A stretch of DNA of 64,000 nt from assembly GCF_002906575.1 (NCBI RefSeq), contig NZ_CP026309.1, positions 682,001 to 746,000 of the forward strand. The letters are read 5' to 3'. The notes below the pieces were generated by a model. It was not told where the DNA came from. It searched no databases and saw nothing but the letters and a program-made list of their open reading frames with translations. The translations under genes were made by a program, and so were the position numbers. Source of the DNA: Salinigranum rubrum (GTDB lineage: Archaea; Halobacteriota; Halobacteria; Halobacteriales; Haloferacaceae). Of the stretch, positions 51,765-60,597 are shown piece by piece; within the stretch, counting starts at the first letter, position 1; each line of letters opens with the position of its first letter.

Positions 51765-52706
51765 CTACTCTTCTGCGAAGGCCCGAAGGCTCTCGAGGAC
51801 TGTCCGCTGGTACACGTCCCCGTCGACGCCCAGTGCGACTTCGCAGTTGGGCGCCTTCTCGTAGACACCGTGTTCGTCGTAGATGGTCGCCCCGTTGGAC
51901 GGGCCGCCAGTGGTGTCGATTTCGACGTACGCCTCCTCGAAATCCAGGGCACCGTTGACGATGTCGGCGAGCACGACGGCGTCGCTCGCCAGTCCACCGT
52001 CGTGGCCGAACTTCGAGCGCACCTCCTCGATACTGAACTCCAAAATCGCGGCCATCGTCGGGAGCGGCGCTGGTTCCTCGGCCAGCGCCCGTATCTCCTC
52101 GGTCGTGACGTAGACGTGCTCGGTCACGTCGAGGCCGACGACCTTCGGTCGGGCGTCCTGGACGACGCGGGCCGCTGCCGCCGCGTCGACGTAGAAGTTG
52201 AACGACGCCTGTGGTGTCACGTTCCCCGTCGTCTTTAGCGCGCCGCCCATCTGGTAGATGTCGGCAACCATGTCTGGGAGGGCGGGTTCTACGGCGAGTG
52301 CGAGTGCGATGTTCGTCTGGGGACCGAGCGCCGCGATGGTCAGGTCGTCGCCGTGCTCGCGGGCCTGCTCGAGGATGAACTCGACGGCGTGTGCTTCGGT
52401 CGGTTCGGTCGTCGGATCGGAGAGGTCCTCGCGCACCACTTCGGGAAGCCCGTTCGGTCCGTGGACGTGTTCGGCCGTCTCCAGTTCGTCCGAGAACGGG
52501 CGGTGAGCACCCTCGGCGACGGGCACGTCGGTCCTGTCGACCAGTTCGAGGAGAGAGAGGGTGTTCCGTGTCGCGTTCGCCACCGTTGTGTTTCCGGCCA
52601 CGGTGGTGACGCCGACGACGTCGATGTCGTCCGCGGCCAGGGCGATGAACAGTGCGATTGCGTCGTCGTTTCCGGGGTCTACGTCCAGTAGGAGTTTCGT
52701 GCTCAT
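51765..52706 (-). CDS. Inosine-uridine type nucleoside hydrolase (copy 1)
   Basis: A 313-aa nucleoside N-ribohydrolase. The calcium site is LLLDVDPGNDDAIAL (residues 5-19); TVAGNTTVANATRNTLSLLE and AALGPQTNIALALAVEP are family motifs. The C-terminal SDAVVLADI segment carries Ser where inosine-uridine hydrolases often have a catalytic His (HDA/HDP). It splits a nucleoside into base and free ribose. A close paralogue at 56607 shares most of the sequence but differs in a central block of the C-terminal half. It is the last gene of the minus-strand ECF group, 84 bp after the ECF ATPase. Confidence 0.9.
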   Translation of the reverse strand: MSTKLLLDVDPGNDDAIALFIALAADDIDVVGVTTVAGNTTVANATRNTLSLLELVDRTDVPVAEGAHRPFSDELETAEHVHGPNGLPEVVREDLSDPTTEPTEAHAVEFILEQAREHGDDLTIAALGPQTNIALALAVEPALPDMVADIYQMGGALKTTGNVTPQASFNFYVDAAAAARVVQDARPKVVGLDVTEHVYVTTEEIRALAEEPAPLPTMAAILEFSIEEVRSKFGHDGGLASDAVVLADIVNGALDFEEAYVEIDTTGGPSNGATIYDEHGVYEKAPNCEVALGVDGDVYQRTVLESLRAFAEE

Positions 52707-52790
52707 GCTGATAGGTTCGTGATGGGTTCGGTTGCGCTCGCGACGCGAGGTCGGGTCGTCCCGTGCCTCCCGCGTGGTCCAGCGTCTGTG

Positions 52791-54554
52791 CTACGTCGAG
52801 GCATCGATCGCTCCTCCGCTGACCGCCTCGAACAGTTCCGCCAGCGAGAGGGTCGGCCCGACGCCGAGTTCCAGACCGAGTCGCGTGATGGTCGGCGGAT
52901 GGACGTTCGATTCGGCGAGTGTGTCGGGGTCACCCAGCACATGGCGTGGGTCGCCGTCCGCGATGACCTGCCCCTCCGCGAGGAGGACCGTCCGGTCGGC
53001 GTGTTCGCGGACGAAGTCCATGTCGTGTGTGACGACGATGACGAGCTTTCCTCGGTCGACGAGCGTCTCGACGGCCTCGCCGAGCTGCTCGTAGCCAGGA
53101 GCGTCCTGTCCGCTCGTCGGTTCGTCCACGATGACCGTGTCAGTATCCATCGCGACGACGGACGCCACCGCGACACGCTTCCGCCACGGTTCGCCGAAGT
53201 CGTACGGGTTCTCGTCTCGACGCTCGGTGAGTCCGAGCAGATCTAGCGCCGTCTCGGTTCTGTCCGCCACCTCTTCGCTGTCGTAGTCGAGGTTTTTCGG
53301 CCCGTACTGCACCTCCTCCTCGACTGTGCTGTGGAAGAGCTGGTCGTCGGGGTTCTGAAAGCTCAGCCCGACGTCGTGTGCGAGTTCCGCAGTCGTGTGT
53401 TCTCTCGTGTCCGCTCCACGGACGTAGACGGTGCCCTCCGTCGGGTCGAGGAGTCCGTTCAGGTGCTTCACGAGCGTGGATTTCCCCGCGCCGTTCTGAC
53501 CGATGAGACAGACACATCCCGCCTCAAGTGAGAACGAGACGCCACGGAGTGCCTCGACGCCGCTCGGATACCGATGATGGACGCCGTCGAGAACGACCTC
53601 TCGATCCGTCTCCGATGAATCGACGGTCCCGTCGGCTCTGTCGGTCTCGCTGGACGATGTCTCGAACTCGCCCGCTGCGTCGCCATCGGCCCGTGGCGTC
53701 TCGGTGACACGTCGGAGCTCCGCGAGACAACCGGATTCGGTCACTGGTACCGGTTCGTCGCTCGAGACGAGCCCCGCCTCCCGCAGCCGTCGTCCGACCG
53801 TGACCGGTGTGGGGACGAACAGCGGCAAGTCCTCGTTCGTGGCGTCGACCAGCACGTCGGCCGGCGGTCCGTCGAACCGTATTCGACCATCGTCCATGAC
53901 CACGAGCCGGTCGAGGTGGGGAACCAGCCGATCCAGTTCGTGGCTGACCATCACGACGGTGTATCCCCGGTCGTTCATCTCCGCGACCACCTCGAACACC
54001 TCCTCTGTCCCCTCCGGGTCGAGCTGGGCCGTCGGCTGCTGGAGCACCAGGACGTCCGGCTCCATCGCGAGTACCGACGCGATAGCGACGCGCTGGCACT
54101 GCCCCCCGGAGAGCTGCATCGGGTCACGGTCTACGAGGTCCTCGACGCCGATCGCGGCGAGGCTCTCTTTCGCCCGCTCGCGCATCTCCTCGCGGGTGAG
54201 CCCGTGCGTCTCTAGCCCGAACGCCACCTCCTCAAGGACTGTCGAGGACGCCCCCGTGAGCTGGTCGTACGGGTTCTCGAAGACGTATCCGATCTTCTTC
54301 GAGAGCTCACCGACAGTCGATTCGGCGGTCGACGTCCCTTCGACGGTGACGTCTCCGGAGAGCTCTCCGTGGTAGAAGTGCGGTATCTGTCCCGAGACGA
54401 GGCGGCTGAGGGTCGCCTTTCCCGCCTCGCTCTGTCCCGTGACGCCGACGAACTGCCCCTCCTCGATGGAGAGGTCGACGTCTGTCACCGCGTACTCGTC
54501 CTCCGGCTGTGTCCCGTACTGGAACGTCACGTCGGTGAGTTCGATGAGACTCAT
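52791..54554 (-). CDS. ECF transporter, fused double ATPase (EcfA1-EcfA2)
   Basis: A 587-aa protein with two ABC ATPase modules (about 1-235 and 318-540) joined by an acidic linker. Module 1 has Walker A GQSEAGKAT (canonical first Ser replaced by Ala), Glu93 at the Q-loop, intact signature LSGGQ (148-152), and Gln172-Gln173 in place of the Walker B Asp-Glu. Module 2 has intact Walker A GQNGAGKST, Gln400 and Asp477-Glu478, but a degenerate signature FGEPW. Pairing within the fused dimer thus leaves one consensus site (module 2 Walker with module 1 signature) and one degenerate site. Its 5' end overlaps the EcfT stop by 4 bp. It powers vitamin/nucleoside-type uptake. Confidence 0.88.
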   Translation of the reverse strand: MSLIELTDVTFQYGTQPEDEYAVTDVDLSIEEGQFVGVTGQSEAGKATLSRLVSGQIPHFYHGELSGDVTVEGTSTAESTVGELSKKIGYVFENPYDQLTGASSTVLEEVAFGLETHGLTREEMRERAKESLAAIGVEDLVDRDPMQLSGGQCQRVAIASVLAMEPDVLVLQQPTAQLDPEGTEEVFEVVAEMNDRGYTVVMVSHELDRLVPHLDRLVVMDDGRIRFDGPPADVLVDATNEDLPLFVPTPVTVGRRLREAGLVSSDEPVPVTESGCLAELRRVTETPRADGDAAGEFETSSSETDRADGTVDSSETDREVVLDGVHHRYPSGVEALRGVSFSLEAGCVCLIGQNGAGKSTLVKHLNGLLDPTEGTVYVRGADTREHTTAELAHDVGLSFQNPDDQLFHSTVEEEVQYGPKNLDYDSEEVADRTETALDLLGLTERRDENPYDFGEPWRKRVAVASVVAMDTDTVIVDEPTSGQDAPGYEQLGEAVETLVDRGKLVIVVTHDMDFVREHADRTVLLAEGQVIADGDPRHVLGDPDTLAESNVHPPTITRLGLELGVGPTLSLAELFEAVSGGAIDAST

Positions 54555-55330
54555 GCGATCACTCTCCACGCGATCGCCCCGAGGACGGCGACGCCGCTGA
54601 GATAGCGGAGCACGCGTTCGCCGGTCGGGTCCGGGACGTCGTACAGGTACGTCCGTTCACCGGTCGCCTGGAACCCCCTGGCGTTCAACGCCAGCGCTCG
54701 CGTGTTCGCGACGATGAGGGTACTGATGAGAAGCGGCGCGAGGAGCGCAACGATGGACGAGAGCCGCGTTCGGACGTCTGCCTCCGTGTCCAGTCCGCGC
54801 GCCTGTTGTGCCTCGGTGATGGCTGTCGCTCGATTCCGAATCTCGGGGATTATCTGGAGGGACGCGATGAACACGTACGCGAGTTTGCTCGGGACGCCCT
54901 TCTCCATGAGGGCGACACGCAGTCGCTGCGGTTGCGCCGTCGTGGCGAACAGCAGGAACGCCAGGATGAGGACGCTGATACGCAGAAATATCAGCCGTGC
55001 CTGTTCGAACCCCGACTGCCACACCGTCACCGGCCCAACCGTGAGCAGTGGCGTCGGATCGGTCGGTGTGAGCAGGATTCCCTGAATGAGTAACAGGAAG
55101 AACGCGAACGGGACCGCGACCGCTACGTACAGTTTGAGGACGAGTCGGTGCACCCGCGCCACGAAGAGCAGAGCGAGCATGACGAGTGCCAGCGCCAGGG
55201 GGACTCGGTAGTCGTTGAGGATGAATACGACCAGCGAAAGAGCGGTCGCGAGGACGACCTCCGTGACCGGGTTCATCTTGTGGAGGATGCTCTCACCGGG
55301 CTGGTAGATGGTCATGTCCTGATCAGCCAT
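54551..55330 (-). CDS. ecfT: ECF transporter T component (EcfT)
   Basis: A 259-aa membrane protein of the EcfT/CbiQ family with about five hydrophobic segments. The coupling-helix sequences are ALMEKGVPSKLAYVFIASLQIIPEIRNRATAITEAQQARGLD (with the Ala-Arg-Gly signature) and, nearer the C-terminus, ALNARGFQATGERTYLY (second Ala-Arg-Gly). These helices bind the two ATPase modules. It overlaps the ATPase gene by 4 bp, and the substrate-binding S component is the next gene upstream. Confidence 0.9.
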   Translation of the reverse strand: MADQDMTIYQPGESILHKMNPVTEVVLATALSLVVFILNDYRVPLALALVMLALLFVARVHRLVLKLYVAVAVPFAFFLLLIQGILLTPTDPTPLLTVGPVTVWQSGFEQARLIFLRISVLILAFLLFATTAQPQRLRVALMEKGVPSKLAYVFIASLQIIPEIRNRATAITEAQQARGLDTEADVRTRLSSIVALLAPLLISTLIVANTRALALNARGFQATGERTYLYDVPDPTGERVLRYLSGVAVLGAIAWRVIA

Positions 55331-55398
55331 TTGATATCACGCTTGGATACTGACGACAGTGGTTCGTTCGACTCCTGTTCATCTCCTCTGGTCGGTCC

Positions 55399-56028
55399 TT
55401 ACGAGAATATGTCCTGTCCCTGCGGCGGGAGATACCGGCTCGGAACGGACTTCGCGATGAAGAACGCTACGAAGGCCGATCCACCCTTGTCGACGAGTTC
55501 GACGAGGATCTGTGCAGTGGCCGCGCTCTCGACGAGACTCCGGCCCGATGCGACGAGCGTTGCCGTCACCAGGCTGGTTCCGGAACTCGTCACCCCCCCG
55601 AAGACGAGCACCACGATGGGCGTCGCGATGATCGTCGCGACGAGCGTGAGGACGATCGCCGGAACGACCACCTTCTTCACGTTATCGAACCACCCGCTTC
55701 GGGCGAGGAATCCGGTCACGAGACCGATCGCCACCGGAACGGGCATGAACGCGAGCTGAACAGGGTTCCCCAGCATCGCCTGGACGATGTTGGCCAGCCC
55801 GCCGGTCAGTGCTGCCGCCCACGGCCCCGCGAGGATACCCAGCAGCATGGTGCCGATGTTGTCGAGGAATAGGGGAAGCTTCAGCGTGCTCGCGATGAAC
55901 CCCCCGATCGCGTTGATCCCGATCCCCAGGGGTATCAACACCCACGTCGTGGTCGTGAAGTCCGTCTCGATACTCTCTCGCAGCTGGTCGATGCGACTCT
56001 CACCGCTAGCAGTACCTGTGCTTGACAT
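55399..56028 (-). CDS. ECF transporter S component (substrate unknown, possibly nucleoside)
   Basis: A 209-aa integral membrane protein with about six hydrophobic segments, e.g. WVLIPLGIGINAIGGFIASTL, IGTMLLGILAGPWAAALTGGLANIVQ, VVVPAIVLTLVATIIATPIVVLVFGG. The LDNIGTMLLGILAGPWAAALTGG segment is typical of S components (EcfS). It is the substrate-binding subunit that docks onto EcfT. It lies in the same transcript direction between a UspA gene and EcfT, with nucleoside hydrolases on both sides, so a nucleoside is a reasonable guess for the substrate. Confidence 0.85.
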   Translation of the reverse strand: MSSTGTASGESRIDQLRESIETDFTTTTWVLIPLGIGINAIGGFIASTLKLPLFLDNIGTMLLGILAGPWAAALTGGLANIVQAMLGNPVQLAFMPVPVAIGLVTGFLARSGWFDNVKKVVVPAIVLTLVATIIATPIVVLVFGGVTSSGTSLVTATLVASGRSLVESAATAQILVELVDKGGSAFVAFFIAKSVPSRYLPPQGQDIFS

Positions 56029-56151
56029 TGTATGTCATTGCATAGTCCCTCACATCCAGTATTAAACTTTTGGATTCGGCGGAATATTTACCACACGGTC
56101 CCCGGAAGCCGGGGCATGGTTTGCTTCCGGCGAGTTCGGTGACACCGGGGT

Positions 56152-56604
56152 TCACACGGTCCGGACCGTGACGAACCCATCGAAGTTCAGAATGATCGAC
56201 TGGGTGGTGTCTCCGAACAGGGCCTTCCCAGCCGGTGATCGGCTCCGGTTCAGGACGTAGACGTGGTCACAGCCGTGGTTCTTCGCGACGTCGATGGTCT
56301 TCTCGGACGGTCGCATGTTCTCGACTCGCTCACCGACGGCGGTGTACGTCACGCCCCGGGGAGCGAGGACCACGTCTCCGAGGTGCTCGGCGAAGTGGCG
56401 AGGGGTCTCGGTGGAGTCGCCGATATCGGCGCGCTCGAACCCCTCCCACTGTCGCATCGCTTCGACCGAGGCGTACTCGGTGTCCTCCTGAGCGAGCGCG
56501 AGGACGACCACGTCGACGCCGGTGGCCGCAGCGACGGTTCCTACTTCCTCGAGGAGGTGCACGTCGGCTTCCGTCGGGGCAACGACAGCGAGTATTCCGT
56601 CCAT
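56152..56604 (-). CDS. UspA-like universal stress family protein
   Basis: A 150-aa single-domain universal stress/alpha-hydrolase-like protein. It begins MDGILAVVAPTEADVHLLEE and ends SRSPAGKALFGDTTQSIILNFDGFVTVRTV, where the ATP-binding G-2x-G-9x-G(S/T) motif of UspA proteins appears in altered form (SPAGKALFGDTTQSII). It begins 2 bp after the stop of the nucleoside hydrolase 2 gene, so it is probably co-transcribed. UspA proteins often accompany transport genes in haloarchaea; the role is otherwise unknown. The upstream open extension of the frame is the shadow of the neighbouring gene. Confidence 0.78.
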   Translation of the reverse strand: MDGILAVVAPTEADVHLLEEVGTVAAATGVDVVVLALAQEDTEYASVEAMRQWEGFERADIGDSTETPRHFAEHLGDVVLAPRGVTYTAVGERVENMRPSEKTIDVAKNHGCDHVYVLNRSRSPAGKALFGDTTQSIILNFDGFVTVRTV

Positions 56605-56606
56605 GG

Positions 56607-57551
56607 TCAGGGAGGCCCCGCCAGCCCTTCCAGATTCGAGAGGATGACCTCGCGACACCGTTCGATATCGACGTCGAGCGCGACCGTACAGTTCGGCGCT
56701 TCCTCGTAGACGCCGTGTTCGTCGTAGATGGTCGCCCCGTTCGATGGGCCGCCGGTCGTGTCGATTTCGACGTACGCGTCCTCGTACGTCAACGGATCCC
56801 CGAGGACGCCAGCGAGCACGACCGCATCGCTCGTGATCGACCCGTCTTCGGCGACCACGCCATCCGGGCCCTGTGCCTTGTACGCCAGGATATCGGCGAT
56901 GACGTCGCCGTAGGCACCCCGTCCGCGGAATCGTTCTTGCGCTGCCGGCGGGAGGTACGCCGGTTCGGTCACGTCGAGACCGACGACGGTCGGCCACGCG
57001 TCCTGAACGACCCGGGCGGCCGCCGCCGCATCGACGTAGAAGTTGAACGACGCCTGCGGCGTCACGTTCCCCGTCGTCTTCAGCGCGCCACCCATCTGGT
57101 AGATGTCGGCGACCCTGTCGGGGAGCGTCGGGTCACGGGCGACTGCCAGTGCGATGTTCGTCTGGGGACCGACGGCCGCGATGGTCAGGTCGTCGCCGTG
57201 CTCGCGGGCCTGCTCGAGGATGAACTCGACGGCGTGTGCTTCGATCGGTTCGGTCGTCGGGTCCGGAAGCGCCTCGCGGACGGTCTCCGGCATTCCACCC
57301 GGGCCGTGGACGTACTCGGCCATCACGAGTTCGTCGGCGAATGGCCGGCCGGCACCCTGCGCGACGGGCACGTCCGCTCGGTCGACGAACTCGAGCAGTG
57401 CAAGCGCGTTCGTGGTGGTGTTCTCGACGGTGGTGTTGCCCATCACCGTCGTGAGTCCCACGACCTCGACGTCGTCGTTCCCGAGTGCCATCAGAATCGC
57501 GAGCGCGTCGTCGATCCCGGGGTCGACGTCGAGCAGCAACTTCTCGACCAT
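56607..57551 (-). CDS. Inosine-uridine type nucleoside hydrolase (copy 2)
   Basis: A 314-aa nucleoside hydrolase paralogous to 51765. It has LLLDVDPGIDDALAI at the N-terminus, TVMGNTTVENTTTNALALLE, and AVGPQTNIALAVARDP. Long blocks are nearly identical to copy 1 at DNA level (around residues 120-205 and 260-290), but residues of roughly 205-250 are unrelated in sequence (YLPPAAQERFRGRGAYGDV here). The start ATG overlaps the stop of the upstream sugar dehydrogenase gene by one base. I start at MVEKLLLDVD; an ATG 27 bp upstream lies inside the previous gene. Confidence 0.9.
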   Translation of the reverse strand: MVEKLLLDVDPGIDDALAILMALGNDDVEVVGLTTVMGNTTVENTTTNALALLEFVDRADVPVAQGAGRPFADELVMAEYVHGPGGMPETVREALPDPTTEPIEAHAVEFILEQAREHGDDLTIAAVGPQTNIALAVARDPTLPDRVADIYQMGGALKTTGNVTPQASFNFYVDAAAAARVVQDAWPTVVGLDVTEPAYLPPAAQERFRGRGAYGDVIADILAYKAQGPDGVVAEDGSITSDAVVLAGVLGDPLTYEDAYVEIDTTGGPSNGATIYDEHGVYEEAPNCTVALDVDIERCREVILSNLEGLAGPP

Positions 57552-58384
57552 CAGTTCCCCTCCGGTGGGGCATCCCACTCCTCGCCGTTGTCCTGCGGGT
57601 CGTATCCGAGAACGTCACGTGCGTGCTCGATGCTGAACCACCGACGGTCGTTGTCGCTGACGCCGTTGAATACGTCGAACTCCACGTCGTCGTCTTGGAG
57701 ACAGCAGTGGACCTCCTGTGCTAGGTCGCGCCGCGATTGCCACATTGCTTTCATCCGCGCGACCTGTCGCTCGTACTCGGGGCTACCTCGCTCCCACTCG
57801 CCGTCGTCGACACCGTGTTCGGCGTCGCCGTACGGGTGGTCGTACTCGGCGTGTCGGACGCTGCAGATGCGAAGCGCGTAGAACTGGGTGGGGTACTCGT
57901 AGTTCTCTGTGTAGTACCTCCCGAGGTCCTCTCCGTACGATTTCGACGCCCCGTAGTGGGAGTCGGGACGCCGTGGCGACTCCTCGTCGACCAGTAACTC
58001 GAAGTCCGGTTCGTAAATCTCCGGGGCGAACTCCACCTCGTACATCCCGACGACGTGGTTGGTCGACCCGAAGACGAACGTCTCGACACCCGCGTCAGCC
58101 ACCGCTTTGAGCGTGTTGTACGTCCCGATGACGTTGTTCTCCAGCACCTGTTCGAACGTGCCGTCGGTCTCCGGGTAGCCCGCGAGGTGGATCACCGCGT
58201 CCGTGTCGTCGAAGGCCGGCCGCATCTCCTCGTAGTTCGATACGTCGGCGACGAACGTGTCGTACTCCTCGCGGTCGGACCGGTTCAGGTAGGTGAACTC
58301 GTACTCGTCGCGGTCGGCGAGGTGGTCGATTATCGCCGTTCCGACCCGGCCGAATGCTCCCGTCAGTAGGACGTTCTGGGTCAT
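57551..58384 (-). CDS. NAD-dependent extended SDR (uronate/aldose 1-dehydrogenase, Azf-like)
   Basis: A 277-aa extended short-chain dehydrogenase. The NAD site is LLTGAFGRVGTAIIDHL, and the catalytic YGASKSYGED with Tyr-x-x-x-Lys is intact, near residue 144. LRICSVRHAEYDHPYGDAEHG and DNDRRWFSIEHARDVLGYDPQD are characteristic of the uronate dehydrogenase group, which in haloarchaea also includes the NAD glucose-6-phosphate dehydrogenase Azf and an L-arabinose dehydrogenase. It oxidises C1 of an aldose to a lactone. Translational coupling to nucleoside hydrolase 2 points to ribose as substrate, which is inference. Confidence 0.85.
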   Translation of the reverse strand: MTQNVLLTGAFGRVGTAIIDHLADRDEYEFTYLNRSDREEYDTFVADVSNYEEMRPAFDDTDAVIHLAGYPETDGTFEQVLENNVIGTYNTLKAVADAGVETFVFGSTNHVVGMYEVEFAPEIYEPDFELLVDEESPRRPDSHYGASKSYGEDLGRYYTENYEYPTQFYALRICSVRHAEYDHPYGDAEHGVDDGEWERGSPEYERQVARMKAMWQSRRDLAQEVHCCLQDDDVEFDVFNGVSDNDRRWFSIEHARDVLGYDPQDNGEEWDAPPEGN

Positions 58385-58604
58385 ATCCTGTATCCGCTAC
58401 GTTTCGCCGCGCTCGTAAAAGTGTTCAGGTCGGCCCTCCGGCGACGTTCAGAGACGTGACGGCGAATCCGGAAACGCCCCCAGGCGAGACTGAACGGGGA
58501 CTTTCGAGCGCATCTCGACGGTGACTCTGCTCGGTTCGCTCTCGTCTGAACGGCCCGTTCCATCCAGCGTAACAGTATTGTAACCGGATACTCGATGTGA
58601 ACCC

Positions 58605-59330
58605 ATGTCGCCATCAGTTCCACCGTCTCTGGAGTACTTCGGCCTCTCGTCGTTCGCCTTGACAGCGGATGAGACGCGACTCCTCGTCGACCCGTGGGTG
58701 AGCGACCCCGACTGGACCGACGCGACGGTTTCGGACCTCGAAGACGTGGACGCAATCTTCGTCACCCACGGTGCGTACGACCACTTAGGAGACACCGCAC
58801 GAATCGCCGACGCCTCCGGTGCGACGGTGTACACCGAACCGGCCGTCGCGGACCATCTCGTGGTCGAGGGGCTTCCCGAATCGCAGGTCGACCGAGTCAT
58901 CTGGGGCAACACGGTCACTGTCGCAGGGATTCAGGTCCGAGTCATCGAAACCCGCCACCTCTCGTACTTCGAGTCGGACGGCCAACGGGTGTCCGGAATG
59001 CCGCTCGGATTCCACTTCGAGTTCGCCGACGCGAGTCTGTACTACGTCGGCGACACCTCGCTGTTCAGTGACCTCGAACTGTTCGTCGAGGTGAACACGC
59101 CGGATGTCGTCCTCCTCCCGGTCGGGAGTGCGCCTGGTGACCGTGCACCACTTCCGCCACGCGATGCCGCGATCGCGGCTTCCTGGCTCTCAGTCGACAC
59201 CGTGATTCCGGTCCATTACGTCCCGGGAAGCGAGGAAGTCGACCAGTTCAGACGCGAACTCGACCGTCGGAGGACAGGTGACAGTCCGGAGGTCGTCGCG
59301 TTGTCGGCCGACGAGCGCTACGAACTGTAG
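58605..59330 (+). CDS. Metallo-beta-lactamase-fold hydrolase (UlaG/UPF0173-like)
   Basis: A 241-aa metallo-beta-lactamase-fold protein like UPF0173 and the UlaG lactonases. It starts PSLEYFGLSSFAL, has the metal loop FVTHGAYDHLGD (His55, Ala57, Asp59, His60), LYYVGDTSLFSD and a late His in VIPVHYVPGS. The canonical loop is H-x-H-x-D-H; here Ala57 replaces the second His, so one zinc site is probably weakened. It is divergent from the sugar dehydrogenase gene. A lactonase acting on the product of that dehydrogenase would fit, since UlaG-type members hydrolyse sugar lactones; that is a hypothesis. Confidence 0.82.
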   Translation: MSPSVPPSLEYFGLSSFALTADETRLLVDPWVSDPDWTDATVSDLEDVDAIFVTHGAYDHLGDTARIADASGATVYTEPAVADHLVVEGLPESQVDRVIWGNTVTVAGIQVRVIETRHLSYFESDGQRVSGMPLGFHFEFADASLYYVGDTSLFSDLELFVEVNTPDVVLLPVGSAPGDRAPLPPRDAAIAASWLSVDTVIPVHYVPGSEEVDQFRRELDRRRTGDSPEVVALSADERYEL

Positions 59331-59411
59331 TCGTCGCCGCCCTCGAACCCGAGCGGATGGAGAGCCGAACCGTTCTTCCCATGCGTCGAGGTGAGACGTG
59401 ACCGCTGCGCT

Positions 59412-60515
59412 TCAGATTCGGAACGCTTCGAGAGCGTCCCTATCCAGTTCGACACCGTGACCGGGGCGCTGAGGGAGTTGAATCATCCCGTCCTCGGGCT
59501 CGATCGGGTGTTCGAGGACGTCGTCGAACGCTTTCACGTCCGAGTCACGGTAGAAGTACTCGATCCAGAGACCGTTCTCGATCGCCGCGAGCAACTGGAT
59601 GTGGAGGTCCCAGTTGTAGTGGGGTGCGACCGGGATGTCGTGGCTCGCTGCCGTGTTGGCGACGCGCATCCACTCGGTCACCCCGCCGACCACAGTCACG
59701 TCCGGCTGGATGACCTCGACGGCGTCCTCGCGGATGAGGTCTCTGAAGCCGTAGCGGTTGAACTCCAGTTCGCCCCCCGCGACCGCGTAGTCGAGCGCCT
59801 CGTTCACCTCACGGTAGAGGTCGAGGCTGTCGGGCATCACCGGTTCCTCGATGAAGTACGGGTCGTACTCCGCGAACTTTCGGCAGGCACGGACGGCTTC
59901 CTGCTTGTTCTTCCACTTGCCGTTGGCGTCCATCAGGAGCGTCCGGTTCGGGCCGATGGCTTCACGGGCGACGCGAACCCGTTCGACCTCCTCCTCGACG
60001 GGTTTCCGCCCGACCTTCATCTTCACGACGTCGTGGCCGCGCTCGACGTACCGCTCCATCTCCTCTCGGAGTCCCTCGAGACCCTTCCCTTCGCGATAGT
60101 AGCCGCCGCTGGCGTACGCCGGAACCTCGTCGGCGTGTCCACCCAGGAGTTTGTACAGCGGCATCCCAGCCGCCTTCGCCTTGATGTCCCACAGGGCGGT
60201 GTCGATACACGAGATCGCGCGGACCATCACGCCCTTCCGACCGATCTGGACGGTCCCGTCGAACATCTCCCGCCAGAGGCGAGACGTATCTCGGGGGTCC
60301 TCCCCTTCGACCATCGGTGCGAGGACGCTCTCGACGGCCTGTGCGACGACATCCGCGCCCCCGTAGCCGAGCGTGTAGCCCAGTCCCTCGGTGCCGTCCT
60401 CGGTCCGGACGTACACGATGGCGTGGTCACGCTCCTCGACGACGCGGGTCGCGAAGGCGACGGGTTCTTTCAGCGGAATCGATACTGCGAAGCTCTCTAC
60501 TTCTGTAATTCTCAT
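59412..60515 (-). CDS. Enolase-superfamily sugar-acid dehydratase (mandelate racemase/MLE family)
   Basis: A 367-aa enolase-superfamily enzyme. It has the base motif KMKVGRKP (K-x-K, near residue 156), metal ligands in LLMDANGKW, FIEEPVMPDS and AGGELEFNRYGF, and the His in APHYNWDLHIQLLAAIENG near residue 303. The K-x-K plus late His arrangement is that of the mandelate-racemase subgroup, which includes many aldonate dehydratases. In this cluster it probably dehydrates a pentonate to a 2-keto-3-deoxypentonate. It is transcribed in the same direction as the FAH-family and SDR genes upstream, 82 bp after the former. Confidence 0.88.
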   Translation of the reverse strand: MRITEVESFAVSIPLKEPVAFATRVVEERDHAIVYVRTEDGTEGLGYTLGYGGADVVAQAVESVLAPMVEGEDPRDTSRLWREMFDGTVQIGRKGVMVRAISCIDTALWDIKAKAAGMPLYKLLGGHADEVPAYASGGYYREGKGLEGLREEMERYVERGHDVVKMKVGRKPVEEEVERVRVAREAIGPNRTLLMDANGKWKNKQEAVRACRKFAEYDPYFIEEPVMPDSLDLYREVNEALDYAVAGGELEFNRYGFRDLIREDAVEVIQPDVTVVGGVTEWMRVANTAASHDIPVAPHYNWDLHIQLLAAIENGLWIEYFYRDSDVKAFDDVLEHPIEPEDGMIQLPQRPGHGVELDRDALEAFRI

Positions 60516-60597
60516 TGGTATGCGTGTCTCTATCCGAGTCCGTTTGTAAAACGTTTCCGACCGGGGAACAGGTCGCTCATGGTCCGTGTCGTCCCCG

